This document shows positions 39,064-48,621 of a stretch of DNA of 64,000 bases, piece by piece (positions within the stretch are counted from its first letter, which is position 1; each line of letters opens with the position of its first letter). Origin of the DNA: an uncultured Glaciecola sp. (GTDB taxonomy: Bacteria; Pseudomonadota; Gammaproteobacteria; Enterobacterales; Alteromonadaceae). The DNA lies in assembly GCF_937770335.1 (NCBI RefSeq), contig NZ_CALJHY010000001.1, forward strand, positions 186,001-250,000, given 5' to 3'. The notes beneath the pieces are model-generated. The model made no database searches and was not told where the DNA came from. It worked only from the letters and a program-made list of their open reading frames with translations. Position numbers and translations under genes: made by a program.

Positions 39064-39798
39064 TTATTTTTTAACGTCTTTCCAATAATCTTTCTTTAGC
39101 AAGTAAGCAAACACAAAGAAGATAAGGATGAAAATCAACACACCTTTACCAATTTTTTCTGATTGCAATCTTGACGGCTCGCCAGTGTACGCTAGGAAGT
39201 TAACCAAATCTAAAATAGTTTGGTCATATTCGTCTGTTGTGAGTTTACCGTCACCATCGGTGCGCAGACCCACACTTATCTCCTTCATCTCACCGTCGAT
39301 CATTTTCATTTCAGTTGCTAATCTTGGGGTACCTTGCAAACCTTGCAAAACATGCGGCATACCCGCGTTCGGAAACGCGAGGTTGTTAACACCAAATGTT
39401 TTGCTCTCGTCTACATAAAATGTGCGAAGATAAGTATATATCCAATCAACTCCACGTGAACGAGCAACTAAAGTTAGGTCGGGCGGCGGCGCACCAAACC
39501 ACTTTGCTGAGGCGTCCTCTGGCATAGTCGATGTTATATAGTCACTTACCTTTTCACCAGTAAAACGTAAATATTTATCACCCAATTCATCTGGCACTCC
39601 AATATCTTGGAAAGTGCGCTGGTAACGTTGGTACTGCATTTGGTGACAACCTAAACAATAATTCATAAAGGTTTGCGCACCGCGCTGCAACGATGACTTA
39701 TCGGTCAAATCTATATCAGCATGATCGTTAGGATACTCAGTTCCTGCTGCAAATGCGAAACTAGGCACTAACAACAAAATCGCTAACCATTTTTTCAT
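39064..39798 (-). CDS. petC: Cytochrome c1 of the bc1 complex
   Basis: A 244-residue haem protein with a cleaved signal peptide (about 1-18), covalent haem motif C48-x-x-C51-H52 (NYCLGCHQ), and a C-terminal membrane anchor (VLIFILIFFVFAYLL, about 220-236). It passes electrons from the Rieske protein to soluble cytochrome c. The axial methionine is likely in the NAGMPHVLQG region. The start overlaps the petB stop by four bases. Confidence 0.95.
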   Translation of the reverse strand: MKKWLAILLLVPSFAFAAGTEYPNDHADIDLTDKSSLQRGAQTFMNYCLGCHQMQYQRYQRTFQDIGVPDELGDKYLRFTGEKVSDYITSTMPEDASAKWFGAPPPDLTLVARSRGVDWIYTYLRTFYVDESKTFGVNNLAFPNAGMPHVLQGLQGTPRLATEMKMIDGEMKEISVGLRTDGDGKLTTDEYDQTILDLVNFLAYTGEPSRLQSEKIGKGVLIFILIFFVFAYLLKKDYWKDVKK

Positions 39799-41060
39799 AG
39801 TGTGATCCTCGCAGGTACTGGTTTAGTTTTCTCTTTACCCGAGTAAATCCAAAGTAAAACAAAGAAACCAAAATACATAATAGTTGCTATTTGAGAAGCG
39901 ACAATTTTCCAATTCTCTTGTGGCGTTCCACCAAGATAGCCCAAGAATACGAAAACAGCAGCAAATACCAAAAGATTAACTTTATGCAAACCACATCTAT
40001 AACGCCAAGATCTTACTTTACCACGGTCAACCCAAGGCATTGCGAAGAGAACAGCGATTGCTCCAAACATCGTTAATACGCCAAACAATTTGTCTGGAAC
40101 TGCCTTCAAAATTGCGTAGAACGGCGTGAAATACCATACAGGAAATATGTGCGCAGGAGTCTTATATGGGTTTGCAATTTCGAAGTTCGGGTGTTCTAAG
40201 AAATAGCCGCCCATCTCAGGCATAAAGAACATGATATAACAGAAGCCGAATAAGAATATGCTAAACGCCACTAAGTCTTTGAGCACAATGTGTGGAAAGA
40301 ACGGCACAACGTCATCAATGATGTCGTACTTATCGGTGTAATATTCATGGATCTTATAAACTGTTTTGTCTTCTGCAGCCAATGACCCTTTTTTATGCTT
40401 GATGTTTGTGCCATCTGGGTTATTCGAACCTACTTCATGCAACGCAATGATATGTAAAAAGACTAAGATAACGATAACCAACGGCAATGCAATTACATGC
40501 AATGCAAAGAATCTATTGAGTGTGGCGCCAGAGATAACGTAATCACCTTGGATCCATTCAACTAAATCAGGTCCAATGACAGGTATAGCACTAAATAGCG
40601 ATACAATAACCTGTGCACCCCAGTATGACATTTGGCCCCAAGGTAATACGTACCCCATGAAGGCTTCAGCCATAAGTGCTAGATAAATTAGCATACCAAA
40701 TACCCACAACAACTCGCGAGGTTTCTGGTAGGAGCCGTACATCATTCCTCTAAACATGTGCATATATATGACGATAAAGAATGCTGATGCACCTGTGCTG
40801 TGCATATAGCGAATCAACCAACCGTAGTTGACTTCACGCATGATGTATTCTACGGACGCGAAAGCGCGCTCTGATGACGGTTCGTAACTCATCGTCAACC
40901 AAATACCGGTTAGGATTTGATTTACCAGTACAATAGTCGCCAAGAAGCCGAATATGTACCAAAAATTCATATTTTTTGGTGCTGGATATTGAATTGCGTG
41001 CATATTTGTTACGCGCATCACTGGAATACGTTGCTCAATCCAGCTCATAAATGCATTCAT
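39795..41060 (-). CDS. petB: Cytochrome b of the bc1 complex
   Basis: A 421-residue polytopic subunit with about eight helices. It binds two b haems and both quinone sites. Visible marks: YGWLIRYMHSTGASAFFIVIYMHMFRG (haem histidines), WGAQVIVSLFSAIPVIG (the Qo cd1 helix) and the PEWY-equivalent loop, here PVWYFTPF. The ATG overlaps the petA stop (TAATG). Confidence 0.96.
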   Translation of the reverse strand: MNAFMSWIEQRIPVMRVTNMHAIQYPAPKNMNFWYIFGFLATIVLVNQILTGIWLTMSYEPSSERAFASVEYIMREVNYGWLIRYMHSTGASAFFIVIYMHMFRGMMYGSYQKPRELLWVFGMLIYLALMAEAFMGYVLPWGQMSYWGAQVIVSLFSAIPVIGPDLVEWIQGDYVISGATLNRFFALHVIALPLVIVILVFLHIIALHEVGSNNPDGTNIKHKKGSLAAEDKTVYKIHEYYTDKYDIIDDVVPFFPHIVLKDLVAFSIFLFGFCYIMFFMPEMGGYFLEHPNFEIANPYKTPAHIFPVWYFTPFYAILKAVPDKLFGVLTMFGAIAVLFAMPWVDRGKVRSWRYRCGLHKVNLLVFAAVFVFLGYLGGTPQENWKIVASQIATIMYFGFFVLLWIYSGKEKTKPVPARITL

Positions 41061-41692
41061 TACACAATCTCCGCTTCTGAGCCGATAATAATCGTATTAT
41101 CATCAACATACTGATATGGCGGCACGACTAAATTTAGTGGTGCAGGAACGCCTTGAAAAACACGGCCAGCCATATCAAACTTAGAACCATGGCAAGGGCA
41201 AAAGAAGCCTTCTGCAACGCCTTCAGCATATTCTTCGAACGTACCATCAGCTAAATGCTGTGGTGAACAGCCTAAATGAGTGCAAATACCTACTAATATC
41301 AAGTATTCAGCTTTTAACGAGCGATATTCATTTTTAGCGAAGGCAGGTTGTTGCTCCTGTTCTGAATTCGGATCTCGAAGTTGATCATCAATAGCGCTCA
41401 AACTTTTCAATAACTCTGGCGTTCTGCGCACTATCCATACTGGTTTGCTTCGCCATTTAACGCGAATCATTTGGCCTGGTTGGATAGCACTAATATCTAC
41501 TTGTACATCAGCACCAGCCGCTTTGGCTCTTGCGCTTGGCTGCCAAGAGGCAACAAAAGGGACTGCAGCACCTACAGCACCAATCGCACCGACAACACAT
41601 GTACCGACAGTTAAAAATTTGCGACGATCGCTACTTTTAGGCTGTTCGTTATTTGTTGCTGATTCATTGGTATCTACTGATACATCGCTCAT
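41060..41692 (-). CDS. petA: Rieske iron-sulfur subunit of the bc1 complex
   Basis: A 210-residue protein with a twin-arginine-type N-terminus (SDRRKFLTVGTCVVG), one membrane helix, and a Rieske [2Fe-2S] domain. Cluster ligands are C137 and H139 (CTHLGC) and C165 and H168 (CPCHGS), with C142 and C167 for the disulfide. The ATG at 41692 follows CCGGAG; a TTG one codon earlier was not chosen. It is the first gene of petABC; 322 bases separate it from rpsI. Confidence 0.95.
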   Translation of the reverse strand: MSDVSVDTNESATNNEQPKSSDRRKFLTVGTCVVGAIGAVGAAVPFVASWQPSARAKAAGADVQVDISAIQPGQMIRVKWRSKPVWIVRRTPELLKSLSAIDDQLRDPNSEQEQQPAFAKNEYRSLKAEYLILVGICTHLGCSPQHLADGTFEEYAEGVAEGFFCPCHGSKFDMAGRVFQGVPAPLNLVVPPYQYVDDNTIIIGSEAEIV

Positions 41693-41966
41693 CAACTTTT
41701 CTCCGGGGTTGGAAGGACGGGTTTCAAATAATAACTTTACGTTTAATAATGGTTTACTCGCAACCTAGATCAAACTGACATATATAATTTTAAACAGACG
41801 ATTATAGTTAGCCATGTATTTTAGAAGAAAACCCTTAGTAAACACAAGGATTTAGTCATAATATTTGACTGTTTTTGGTGTTATAAGTCAAGTTTTGTCT
41901 ACAGCGGCTGTATTTGTATACATGTAGGTTAAAATTCTTAGTAAGATGTTAGTTTTTAAGTACAAA

Positions 41967-41995
41967 TAAAAAACCCAGCCGAGGCTGGGTTTTTG
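41967..41995 (-). terminator. Rho-independent terminator after rpsI
   Basis: Stem AAACCCAGCC/GGCTGGGTTT with a two-base loop, flanked by A- and T-runs. It ends the rplM-rpsI transcript. The rest of the rpsI-petA spacer shows nothing else recognisable. Confidence 0.92.
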
Positions 41996-42014
41996 AACAA
42001 TGTATCGAAAAAAA

Positions 42015-42407
42015 TTAACGCTTCGAGAATTGTGGACGCTTACGCGCTTTGTGTAGACCCACTTTCTTACGTTCAACTTTACGAGCATCACGTGTTACGA
42101 ATCCAGCTTTACGTAGCGCAGGACGCAACGTTTCATCGAACTCCATAAGAGCGCGAGTAATGCCGTGACGTATTGCACCAGCTTGACCGCTGATACCACC
42201 GCCAGAAACGGTAACGTAAAGATCGAATTTTTCAGTCATTTCAACAAGTTCTAGTGGTTGCTTAACTATCATAACTGCAGTTTCGCGACCAAAGAAAACG
42301 TCAACTGGCTTCTGGTTTACAATAATCTTACCAGTGCCCGGACGAAGAAAAACGCGAGCTGTTGAGCTTTTGCGACGGCCAGTGCCGTAATATTGAGTAT
42401 CTGCCAT
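42015..42407 (-). CDS. rpsI: 30S ribosomal protein S9
   Basis: A 130-residue ribosomal protein, [24 protein letters not shown] at the N-terminus and the conserved basic tail ending KRPQFSKR that reaches the P-site tRNA. Co-transcribed with rplM, 12 bases downstream. Confidence 0.98.
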   Translation of the reverse strand: MADTQYYGTGRRKSSTARVFLRPGTGKIIVNQKPVDVFFGRETAVMIVKQPLELVEMTEKFDLYVTVSGGGISGQAGAIRHGITRALMEFDETLRPALRKAGFVTRDARKVERKKVGLHKARKRPQFSKR

Positions 42408-42419
42408 TTTGCTCGCTCC

Positions 42420-42848
42420 TTAAATGTCCAGTGATTGTGGCTGTTGTGCAGCATGCGTATGCTCTGGACCAGCAAAAACTTTCATTTTGCGGAACATAGC
42501 ACGACCTAGTGGACCTTTTGGAAGCATACCTTTAACTGCTTTCTCAATAACCATTTCTGGTCTTTTTTGAATTAGCTGTTCAAAAGTAGCTTCTTTTAAG
42601 CCACCTGGATAACCGGAGTGAGAGTAATAAATTTTACCCTTCGCTTTATTTCCTGTTACCGTAATTTTTTCTGCATTAATTACAACAATGTAATCACCAG
42701 TATCCACGTGAGGAGTATACTCTGGCTTATGCTTACCGCGCAGTCTCAGCGCTATCTCAGCCGCAAAACGGCCTAAAGTTTTGTCTGCGGCGTCAACCAC
42801 ATACCAGTCGCGTTCTACGCTTTCTGGCTTTGCAACAAAAGTTTTCAT
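42420..42848 (-). CDS. rplM: 50S ribosomal protein L13
   Basis: A 142-residue ribosomal protein with [33 protein letters not shown] and the signature [19 protein letters not shown]. It is the first gene of rplM-rpsI. In E. coli this operon is repressed by L13 through its mRNA leader; a structured leader is also visible here upstream. Confidence 0.98.
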   Translation of the reverse strand: MKTFVAKPESVERDWYVVDAADKTLGRFAAEIALRLRGKHKPEYTPHVDTGDYIVVINAEKITVTGNKAKGKIYYSHSGYPGGLKEATFEQLIQKRPEMVIEKAVKGMLPKGPLGRAMFRKMKVFAGPEHTHAAQQPQSLDI

Positions 42849-43000
42849 TTATTCGTCACCCAAAATTATCAGTTAAGTTCACTATTAAGTAGTCTAATTA
42901 CCACCTAAAGTGCATTTATATCAACCTGTTAGCCCCTTCGAGCCGGTTAATCTACCACCTTCCCAAAGGTGGGTGCTACTGGGCAGGCCGCGAATTATAC
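42849..43000 (-). promoter_or_regulatory. Promoter and structured 5' leader of rplM-rpsI
   Basis: On the minus strand a perfect -10 element TATAAT lies at 42994-42999, preceded by TG-like context and a weak -35. That puts the transcript start near 42986 and gives an about 138-base leader. The leader contains a stable hairpin CCACCTT-TGGG-AAGGTGG (7 pairs) in about 42958-42976. The other 200 bases toward mazG are non-coding with no further features seen. Confidence 0.55.
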
Positions 43001-43202
43001 AGACTTTGGAGGAAAAGCGAAGTGTTTTTGTGGATTATCTATATATGCATGTAACTACGACAAGCATCTATCGCTTTATTCTGAGACTCGCCAGCCTCCG
43101 ACACAACCTCATACACCTCTTCGATGCGAATGCGTTGCGCTAGTTAATTGGTCACAAATTCTATACCAATGATAGATATTTTATCCAGCAGCAGATATAT
43201 AA

Positions 43203-43622
43203 TTAGCTTTGCTGCTCGCCCTTGCTCAATATTGCCTTCGCTTTTTGCCAAAGTAGCTCTAGCGCATCTATATTCAAACTGGTTAATTCGACATCTTGCG
43301 TCGCCGCAAATTGCTTTACTAACATAAAACGTTGTGTAAATTTTTCACTCGCTTTTTCAAGTGCAAGTTCAGGATTAACTTCTAGATGACGAGATAGATT
43401 AACAACAGAAAATAATAAATCACCTATTTCATCTTCTATTTTATGCTGCTGTTGCTTATGAGCATAAACTTCAACTTTAACCTCTTCAACTTCCTCCAGC
43501 ACTTTGTCAAAAACAGGAGCAACTTCGGGCCAATCGAAACCAAGTTTGGCGCATTCTAATTGAATATTTAACGCCTTTTGCAAGACGCTAACTGAGTTAA
43601 GAGAAATAGGATCTTTTATCAT
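43203..43622 (-). CDS. mazG: MazG-type nucleotide pyrophosphohydrolase, C-terminal half only
   Basis: A 139-residue protein that matches only the second (catalytic) domain of MazG, which is normally about 260-290 residues. It opens with the linker-like LQKALNIQLECAKLGFDWPEVAPVFDKV. The magnesium site EEVEEVKVE (about 43-51) plus EDEIGDLLF (about 63-71) is intact, followed by VNLSRHLEVNPELALEKASEKFTQRF. The N-terminal domain is absent, and only 45 bases separate it from relA. MazG hydrolyses NTPs and is linked to ppGpp control. It may be active as a half protein. Confidence 0.85.
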   Translation of the reverse strand: MIKDPISLNSVSVLQKALNIQLECAKLGFDWPEVAPVFDKVLEEVEEVKVEVYAHKQQQHKIEDEIGDLLFSVVNLSRHLEVNPELALEKASEKFTQRFMLVKQFAATQDVELTSLNIDALELLWQKAKAILSKGEQQS

Positions 43623-43667
43623 TGCTGAACAGATAATTTTTGTGAGACATTGGTTAATCGCATTGGC

Positions 43668-45812
43668 TTAATCTCTAGCTACGTCATTAACATCAGGCAA
43701 TTGTTTTAACTTATCAACAACGCGGGCCAAGTTATCCGCATCGATAACTTCAATAGTTAGTTTTATGAGTGCTGAGTTATGACTTTTATTACTTAAGCTA
43801 TTCACGCCAAGCAAGCCAACTTTCTCATTTGATAACACCGTCGTGATATCTCTTAAAACGCCAGATCTGTCGTTACAGTATACGTTGAGCTCGGTTTGAA
43901 AACTAGTTTGATGTTCAATTGCCCAAGATACATCTATTTGGCGTTCGGGATGCTGCTCTAAAAGATGGGATAACTGGGCGCAGTTTTCCTTATGCACACT
44001 CACCCCTTTACCCTGGGTAATATATCCAAGGATTGACTCACCCGCGACTGGTTGACAACACTTCGCTATTTGACTGAGCAAATTACCTACACCTTCAGCA
44101 ATAATCGGCTCACTACCTTTGCGTAATTTTGCTCGCCGTGGCTTCACCGTTATCTCAGCTGGCTCTGTCGGCGGCGCATGCTTGTGCATTAAAAAATGCA
44201 CAACCGTCATTACGCGTGTGTCACCCACACCTATAGCGGCAAATAAATCATCTATCGAATTTGCATTAAACTTATCAATTGCACCAGTAGCAAGCTTAAT
44301 AGAAAGACCTGCTTTTGATAGCTCTCGTTCTAGGAGCTCTCTACCAGCGTCAATATTTTTGTCTTTATCTTGTTTTTTGAAAAAGGAATGAATCGTTGCT
44401 CTAGCCCTTGCAGAGAAGACATATCCTAAACCTTGATGCATCCAATCTCGACTTGGGGAGGTGTTTTTACCCGTCAGAACTTCTACCTGATCACCACTTT
44501 GCAACTTATAAGTGAATGGTACGATGCGCTTATTAACCTTAGCACCAATGCACCTATGACCAACATTGCTATGCACATAATAAGCAAAATCCAAGGGCGT
44601 TGAGCCAAGCGGCAAATCAATAACATCACCTTTCGGGGTGAAAACGTAAACTCGGTCGTCGAATACCTGACTGCGGAGTTCTTCAACTAAATTACCCGAT
44701 TCTGCCATTTCTTCTTGCCACTGAAGAATTTTGCGAAGCCAATTTACACGTTCTTCTGAACCGCCTATTTTGCCAGTTGTACCTTCTTTATACTTCCAGT
44801 GAGCCGCAACACCCAACTCCGCATCTTCATGCATTTTTGGAGTTCTAATTTGAATTTCTACAGACTTGCCTTGTGGGCCAATAATAACAGTATGTATGCT
44901 TTGATAACCGTTCTGTTTGGGTGTCGCAATATAATCGTCAAATTCTTTAGGGATATGCTTCCAGATAGTGTGCACGGTGCCTAAGGCGGCATAGCAATCC
45001 TGCAATCTATCAGCCACAATGCGCAATGCACGAATATCAAACAACTCTTCAAAGGAAAGTTGTTTCTTCTGCATTTTTTTCCAGATACTGTAAATATGCT
45101 TTGGACGTCCAATAACTTCTGCTTTAATGTTCTGCTCGTCTAACAAGCCTTGTAGCTTTTGCACAATATCAATAATGTATTGTTCACGATCAAGACGCTT
45201 TTCATCCAACATCTCCGCTATACGTTTGTAGGTCATCGGGTGTAGGTAGCGAAACGAAAGATCCTCAAGTTCCCATTTAAGTTGACCAATACCTAAGCGG
45301 TTAGCCAGAGGAGCGTAAATACTCGAACATTCATGCGCGACGATAACCCTAGTTTCTTCATCAGCCTCCTTGACAGAATGTAAAGCACAGATGCGTTCAG
45401 CCATTTTTATAACCACAGCGCGCACATCTTCCACCATACTTAACAACATGCGGCGCAAATTATTAACATGATTTTCATCTTGACGATTTCGAGATTGCAG
45501 CGTCTTAATGGCATCCATTCGACGGACACCAATAATCAGGTCCTTAATTTGAGCGCCAAACTGATCTTCAATTTGGTCTGCAGATAATTCATGAATTTGA
45601 CAATATGGGAAGACTAATGCTGCTTGTAGTGTTTCATCATCCATGTGGAGTTCGTGCAATATTTCAACCATCTCTTGACCGATTAAAAGGTCATCAGGTT
45701 TATCTGAAATTTGACTTAATTTCGCTTTGGTTTTTTCAGGCACATCCAAGTCGGCCAACCATTGGCTAAAGGTTGGCCGACTGTTTTGATGAACACGTCT
45801 TATCGATACCAT
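43668..45812 (-). CDS. relA: GTP pyrophosphokinase RelA ((p)ppGpp synthetase I)
   Basis: A 714-residue ribosome-associated synthetase for the stringent response. Domain order: an inactive HD hydrolase-like region (about 25-185), synthetase (about 240-350, with YSIWKKMQ, DIRALRI and NGYQSIHT), TGS (about 390-455, VYVFTPKGDVIDLP), a linker with a CCQPVAG zinc-finger-like motif, and ACT (about 640-714). It lies between rlmD and mazG as in E. coli. Confidence 0.97.
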   Translation of the reverse strand: MVSIRRVHQNSRPTFSQWLADLDVPEKTKAKLSQISDKPDDLLIGQEMVEILHELHMDDETLQAALVFPYCQIHELSADQIEDQFGAQIKDLIIGVRRMDAIKTLQSRNRQDENHVNNLRRMLLSMVEDVRAVVIKMAERICALHSVKEADEETRVIVAHECSSIYAPLANRLGIGQLKWELEDLSFRYLHPMTYKRIAEMLDEKRLDREQYIIDIVQKLQGLLDEQNIKAEVIGRPKHIYSIWKKMQKKQLSFEELFDIRALRIVADRLQDCYAALGTVHTIWKHIPKEFDDYIATPKQNGYQSIHTVIIGPQGKSVEIQIRTPKMHEDAELGVAAHWKYKEGTTGKIGGSEERVNWLRKILQWQEEMAESGNLVEELRSQVFDDRVYVFTPKGDVIDLPLGSTPLDFAYYVHSNVGHRCIGAKVNKRIVPFTYKLQSGDQVEVLTGKNTSPSRDWMHQGLGYVFSARARATIHSFFKKQDKDKNIDAGRELLERELSKAGLSIKLATGAIDKFNANSIDDLFAAIGVGDTRVMTVVHFLMHKHAPPTEPAEITVKPRRAKLRKGSEPIIAEGVGNLLSQIAKCCQPVAGESILGYITQGKGVSVHKENCAQLSHLLEQHPERQIDVSWAIEHQTSFQTELNVYCNDRSGVLRDITTVLSNEKVGLLGVNSLSNKSHNSALIKLTIEVIDADNLARVVDKLKQLPDVNDVARD

Positions 45813-45824
45813 ATATTTTGCACT

Positions 45825-47246
45825 CTACTTTGAGCTTATTAGGGCTACCATCTCAATATGCTTTGTAAAAGGGAACATATCAAGTGCTCGCGCTTTTGTA
45901 ATCTCGAATTTGTTGGAAAGAGCATCAACGTCTCTCGCAAAACTGGTGGGGTTGCAAGAAACATACAATATTTTTTGCGGCTTAAATACTGATATTACCT
46001 TCATGATTTCCAGCGCGCCTGCACGCGACGGATCGACTATAAACAGCGCACCTTCGGGTATATTTAGCGTTGCCTTCAACGCTAAATCGTTGAGGTCATA
46101 ATGTTCGAATCGACAATTTTCAATGCTATTTAATCGTGCATTTTCGGTTGCTTGTTGCACCATTTCGGCAACACCTTCAACGCCGATCACTTCTTTACAA
46201 TAGGGCGCTAAATAGAGCGAAAAGTTACCAACGCCTGAAAATAAATCAACGACACAATCTTCTGGCGTTGGGTTTAACCAGTCCTTTGCTAATTTTAACA
46301 TCTGTTCATTTACGTGTTGATTGATTTGTATAAAGTTATTGGCCGTTACCGCTAAATTCAGAGACGGGCTATCAGAAATTGTGAATACGGCATTTGCAAC
46401 GTCACTTTTTGCTTCGTCATTCGTTTTATTATCAATCTGCAATGCAGCCACATTCAATAGTTTTGATGCTTTGGATTCAATCATATACTGAGTGCCGGAG
46501 GACTGTTGTTCTAGCATCAGCATTTGAACTGATTCAGTGCTCAAGTTTTTGGTTAAATGCAAACATACTTGCGCTCTTTGGGCGCCTTCAGTTAAGGTGA
46601 TATGTCCAATAGAAGACGCGCTTGGTAAACGTTTAATAAGACTTACTAGGCTTTCATATACGCTTTGTAAGGACTCTGTAAGCACTGCACATTTAGGTAT
46701 ATCGACAACTTTATTCGACTTTTCTTGCCTAAAGCCTATTTTGATCTCACCTGAATTACGCGCGTCAATCGCAATGCGAGCTCTGCGTCGATAGCCATGG
46801 TGATGATCAGAAATGTTTGATTTAATGACATCCTGCCAATCACAATTCTCGAGTCTAGATAAAGGAATAGCCTTATTTAAGTAACTTTGCAGACTTGTCT
46901 GTTTTGCCTCAATCAAATAATCGGCATCAAAAGATTGATGAGAGCAGCCCCCACATTGACTTACATAAGGGCAAAATTCTTTTACTCGAGCCGATTCATG
47001 CTCTTGCAATACTTTACCTATTTTGCCATGCCATACTTTTTGCTTTTTCGAGAGGATTTGAACACGATATAACTCACCGGGTATCGAAGCGGGTACTACA
47101 ATGATCGGCTTGTGAGATAAACTAATCCCATTGCCGTTATGATCGATGACGTCAACTGACATCTCTAGGCTCTCAAGACTAACCTTCTCTTGAATCCTAT
47201 TTTTGCGGGATGGCGATTGTTTCTTCGCTTTAAAAAATTGAACCAC
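45825..47246 (-). CDS. rlmD: 23S rRNA (uracil1939-C5)-methyltransferase
   Basis: A 473-residue SAM-dependent methyltransferase. An N-terminal TRAM domain (about 22-80) is followed by the [4Fe-4S] cysteines C92, C98, C101 and C186 (CPYVSQCGGC, KCAVL). The SAM site DLFSGVGNFSLYLA and the catalytic VSCNPTSFARD near the C-terminus are present. The start is GTG at 47246, after AGAGAG. It lies 12 bases upstream of relA. Confidence 0.93.
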   Translation of the reverse strand: MVQFFKAKKQSPSRKNRIQEKVSLESLEMSVDVIDHNGNGISLSHKPIIVVPASIPGELYRVQILSKKQKVWHGKIGKVLQEHESARVKEFCPYVSQCGGCSHQSFDADYLIEAKQTSLQSYLNKAIPLSRLENCDWQDVIKSNISDHHHGYRRRARIAIDARNSGEIKIGFRQEKSNKVVDIPKCAVLTESLQSVYESLVSLIKRLPSASSIGHITLTEGAQRAQVCLHLTKNLSTESVQMLMLEQQSSGTQYMIESKASKLLNVAALQIDNKTNDEAKSDVANAVFTISDSPSLNLAVTANNFIQINQHVNEQMLKLAKDWLNPTPEDCVVDLFSGVGNFSLYLAPYCKEVIGVEGVAEMVQQATENARLNSIENCRFEHYDLNDLALKATLNIPEGALFIVDPSRAGALEIMKVISVFKPQKILYVSCNPTSFARDVDALSNKFEITKARALDMFPFTKHIEMVALISSK

Positions 47247-47251
47247 AATCG

Positions 47252-47695
47252 TTAACTCTCTAAAATTACTGTAGCTATTGCGTAATGCTTTTCATCTGAA
47301 ATAGAAAGATGAGTATGCTTTACTCCTTTCTGCTGAAACAGCAATTCAAGATGACCATTTACTTGTAAATAGGGTTGGCCTGTTGTGTAGTGGGCAACTT
47401 CTATTTGTTGCCAACTCACGCCATTACCAATGCCATTGCCAATGGCTTTAACTGCGGCTTCTTTTGCAGCAAAACGTTTGGCTAAAAAGCGGGCTTGTGA
47501 ACTAATAGTAGACACTCCTTCATATTCAGCTTCCGGTTTTTGACGCGGCCTAATTCTAGGTAAGTTAGTTAATGTTAAATAGTCTTTATATTCATTAGGA
47601 GTAAGTATTCGCTTCGCCATTGAGTCTGACTTATCGACACTTCCCTGTAACCTAGAAATTTCAACTATATCAGTTCCTACTCCAACAATTGGCAT
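47252..47695 (-). CDS. acpS: Holo-[acyl-carrier-protein] synthase
   Basis: A 147-residue enzyme that transfers 4'-phosphopantetheine from CoA to ACP. The motif GVGTDIVEISRL (5-16) carries the magnesium aspartate, and the second motif is RFAAKEAAVKAIG. It is slightly longer than the usual 126 residues, owing to an insertion around 37-55 (NLPRIRPRQKPEAEYEG). AAGGAG precedes the start. It follows pdxJ as in E. coli. Confidence 0.95.
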   Translation of the reverse strand: MPIVGVGTDIVEISRLQGSVDKSDSMAKRILTPNEYKDYLTLTNLPRIRPRQKPEAEYEGVSTISSQARFLAKRFAAKEAAVKAIGNGIGNGVSWQQIEVAHYTTGQPYLQVNGHLELLFQQKGVKHTHLSISDEKHYAIATVILES

Positions 47696-47786
47696 TCAAT
47701 ACTCCTTTCTTGTATTCACTTACAGAGTATATACCACAGCACTGCCAACGGCTCTTAAATATACCGACTAAAATGGCTTCGCATTG

Positions 47787-47849
47787 AATCTAGCATGCAA
47801 GATTAACCGTGGCTTAATCTAGCATGCAAGATTAACCGTGGCTTAATCT
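47787..47849. repeat. 29-base tandem duplication at the 3' end of pdxJ
   Basis: Two exact 29-base copies (47787-47815 and 47816-47844), plus the first five bases of a third. The copy at 47816-47844 includes the last seven codons of pdxJ with its stop, and the other lies beyond the stop. Each copy contains an 18-base near-palindrome, AATCT-GCATGC-AGATT with one mismatched pair. Confidence 0.95.
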
Positions 47850-48572
47850 TGCTTCTTGCATCAATAAACGCATATCTCTAACTGCCTTTTCAAGACCATC
47901 AAATGCTGCTCGAGCAATAATACTGTGTCCAATATTTAATTCAATTAATTGAGGAATGGCAGCGATTGGTTTTACATTGTGGTAATGCAGACCGTGACCG
48001 GCATTTACTTTCAGTCCAAGTTTGTGGGCATACTCGATACCTTTTACTAATTTGGCTAATTCTAACTCAGCTTGAGCTTCAGTTTTCGCCTCAGCATATT
48101 GTCCTGTGTGAATTTCGATATAAGGTGCACCGGCCATTACAGCTGCTTCAATTTGCCTTTCATCAGCGTCTATAAATAATGATGCCAGTGTATTCTGATC
48201 TTTTAACTGCTCACAGGCCGCTTTCATTTTTGCTAGATTACCAGCAACATCTAAACCGCCTTCGGTAGTCAGTTCTTCTCTTTTTTCGGGCACTAAGCAA
48301 CAAAACTCAGGTAGCACTTTGGCTGCAATTATTAGCATTTCGTCAGTGACAGCCATTTCAAGATTAAGTCGCGTATTAATCGTTTCTTTGAGTAAATACA
48401 CATCTTTATCTTTTATATGTCGACGGTCTTCTCGTAGATGAACTGTAATACCATCAGCACCAGCTCTTTCCGCAATATCAGCCGCATGAACTGGATTGGG
48501 ATAGTTTGTACCTCTTGCATTGCGAAGCGTCGCAATATGGTCGATGTTGACGCCTAATAATATATCTTGCAC
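47832..48572 (-). CDS. pdxJ: Pyridoxine 5'-phosphate synthase
   Basis: A 246-residue TIM-barrel enzyme that condenses 1-deoxyxylulose 5-phosphate with 3-amino-2-oxopropyl phosphate, the last ring-forming step of vitamin B6 synthesis. Hallmarks: [19 protein letters not shown] (7-25), [24 protein letters not shown] and [11 protein letters not shown]. Its final codons lie in the tandem duplication. Order recO-pdxJ-acpS is conserved. Confidence 0.97.
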   Translation of the reverse strand: MQDILLGVNIDHIATLRNARGTNYPNPVHAADIAERAGADGITVHLREDRRHIKDKDVYLLKETINTRLNLEMAVTDEMLIIAAKVLPEFCCLVPEKREELTTEGGLDVAGNLAKMKAACEQLKDQNTLASLFIDADERQIEAAVMAGAPYIEIHTGQYAEAKTEAQAELELAKLVKGIEYAHKLGLKVNAGHGLHYHNVKPIAAIPQLIELNIGHSIIARAAFDGLEKAVRDMRLLMQEARLSHG

Positions 48573-48621
48573 TGAACTCTCCTAGGATATCCAAATAGGT
48601 TTAGCAAAAAAGGAATATGTT

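Noticed and set aside
42920-42990. tRNA-like sequence upstream of rplM
   Set aside because: The region has hairpins and a GGTTAATC/TTCGA look, but no cloverleaf or acceptor stem can be drawn; it fits an mRNA leader better.
47787-47849. Possible CRISPR-like repeat
   Set aside because: Two 29-base copies are directly adjacent with no spacers, and one copy is the end of pdxJ. It is a tandem duplication.
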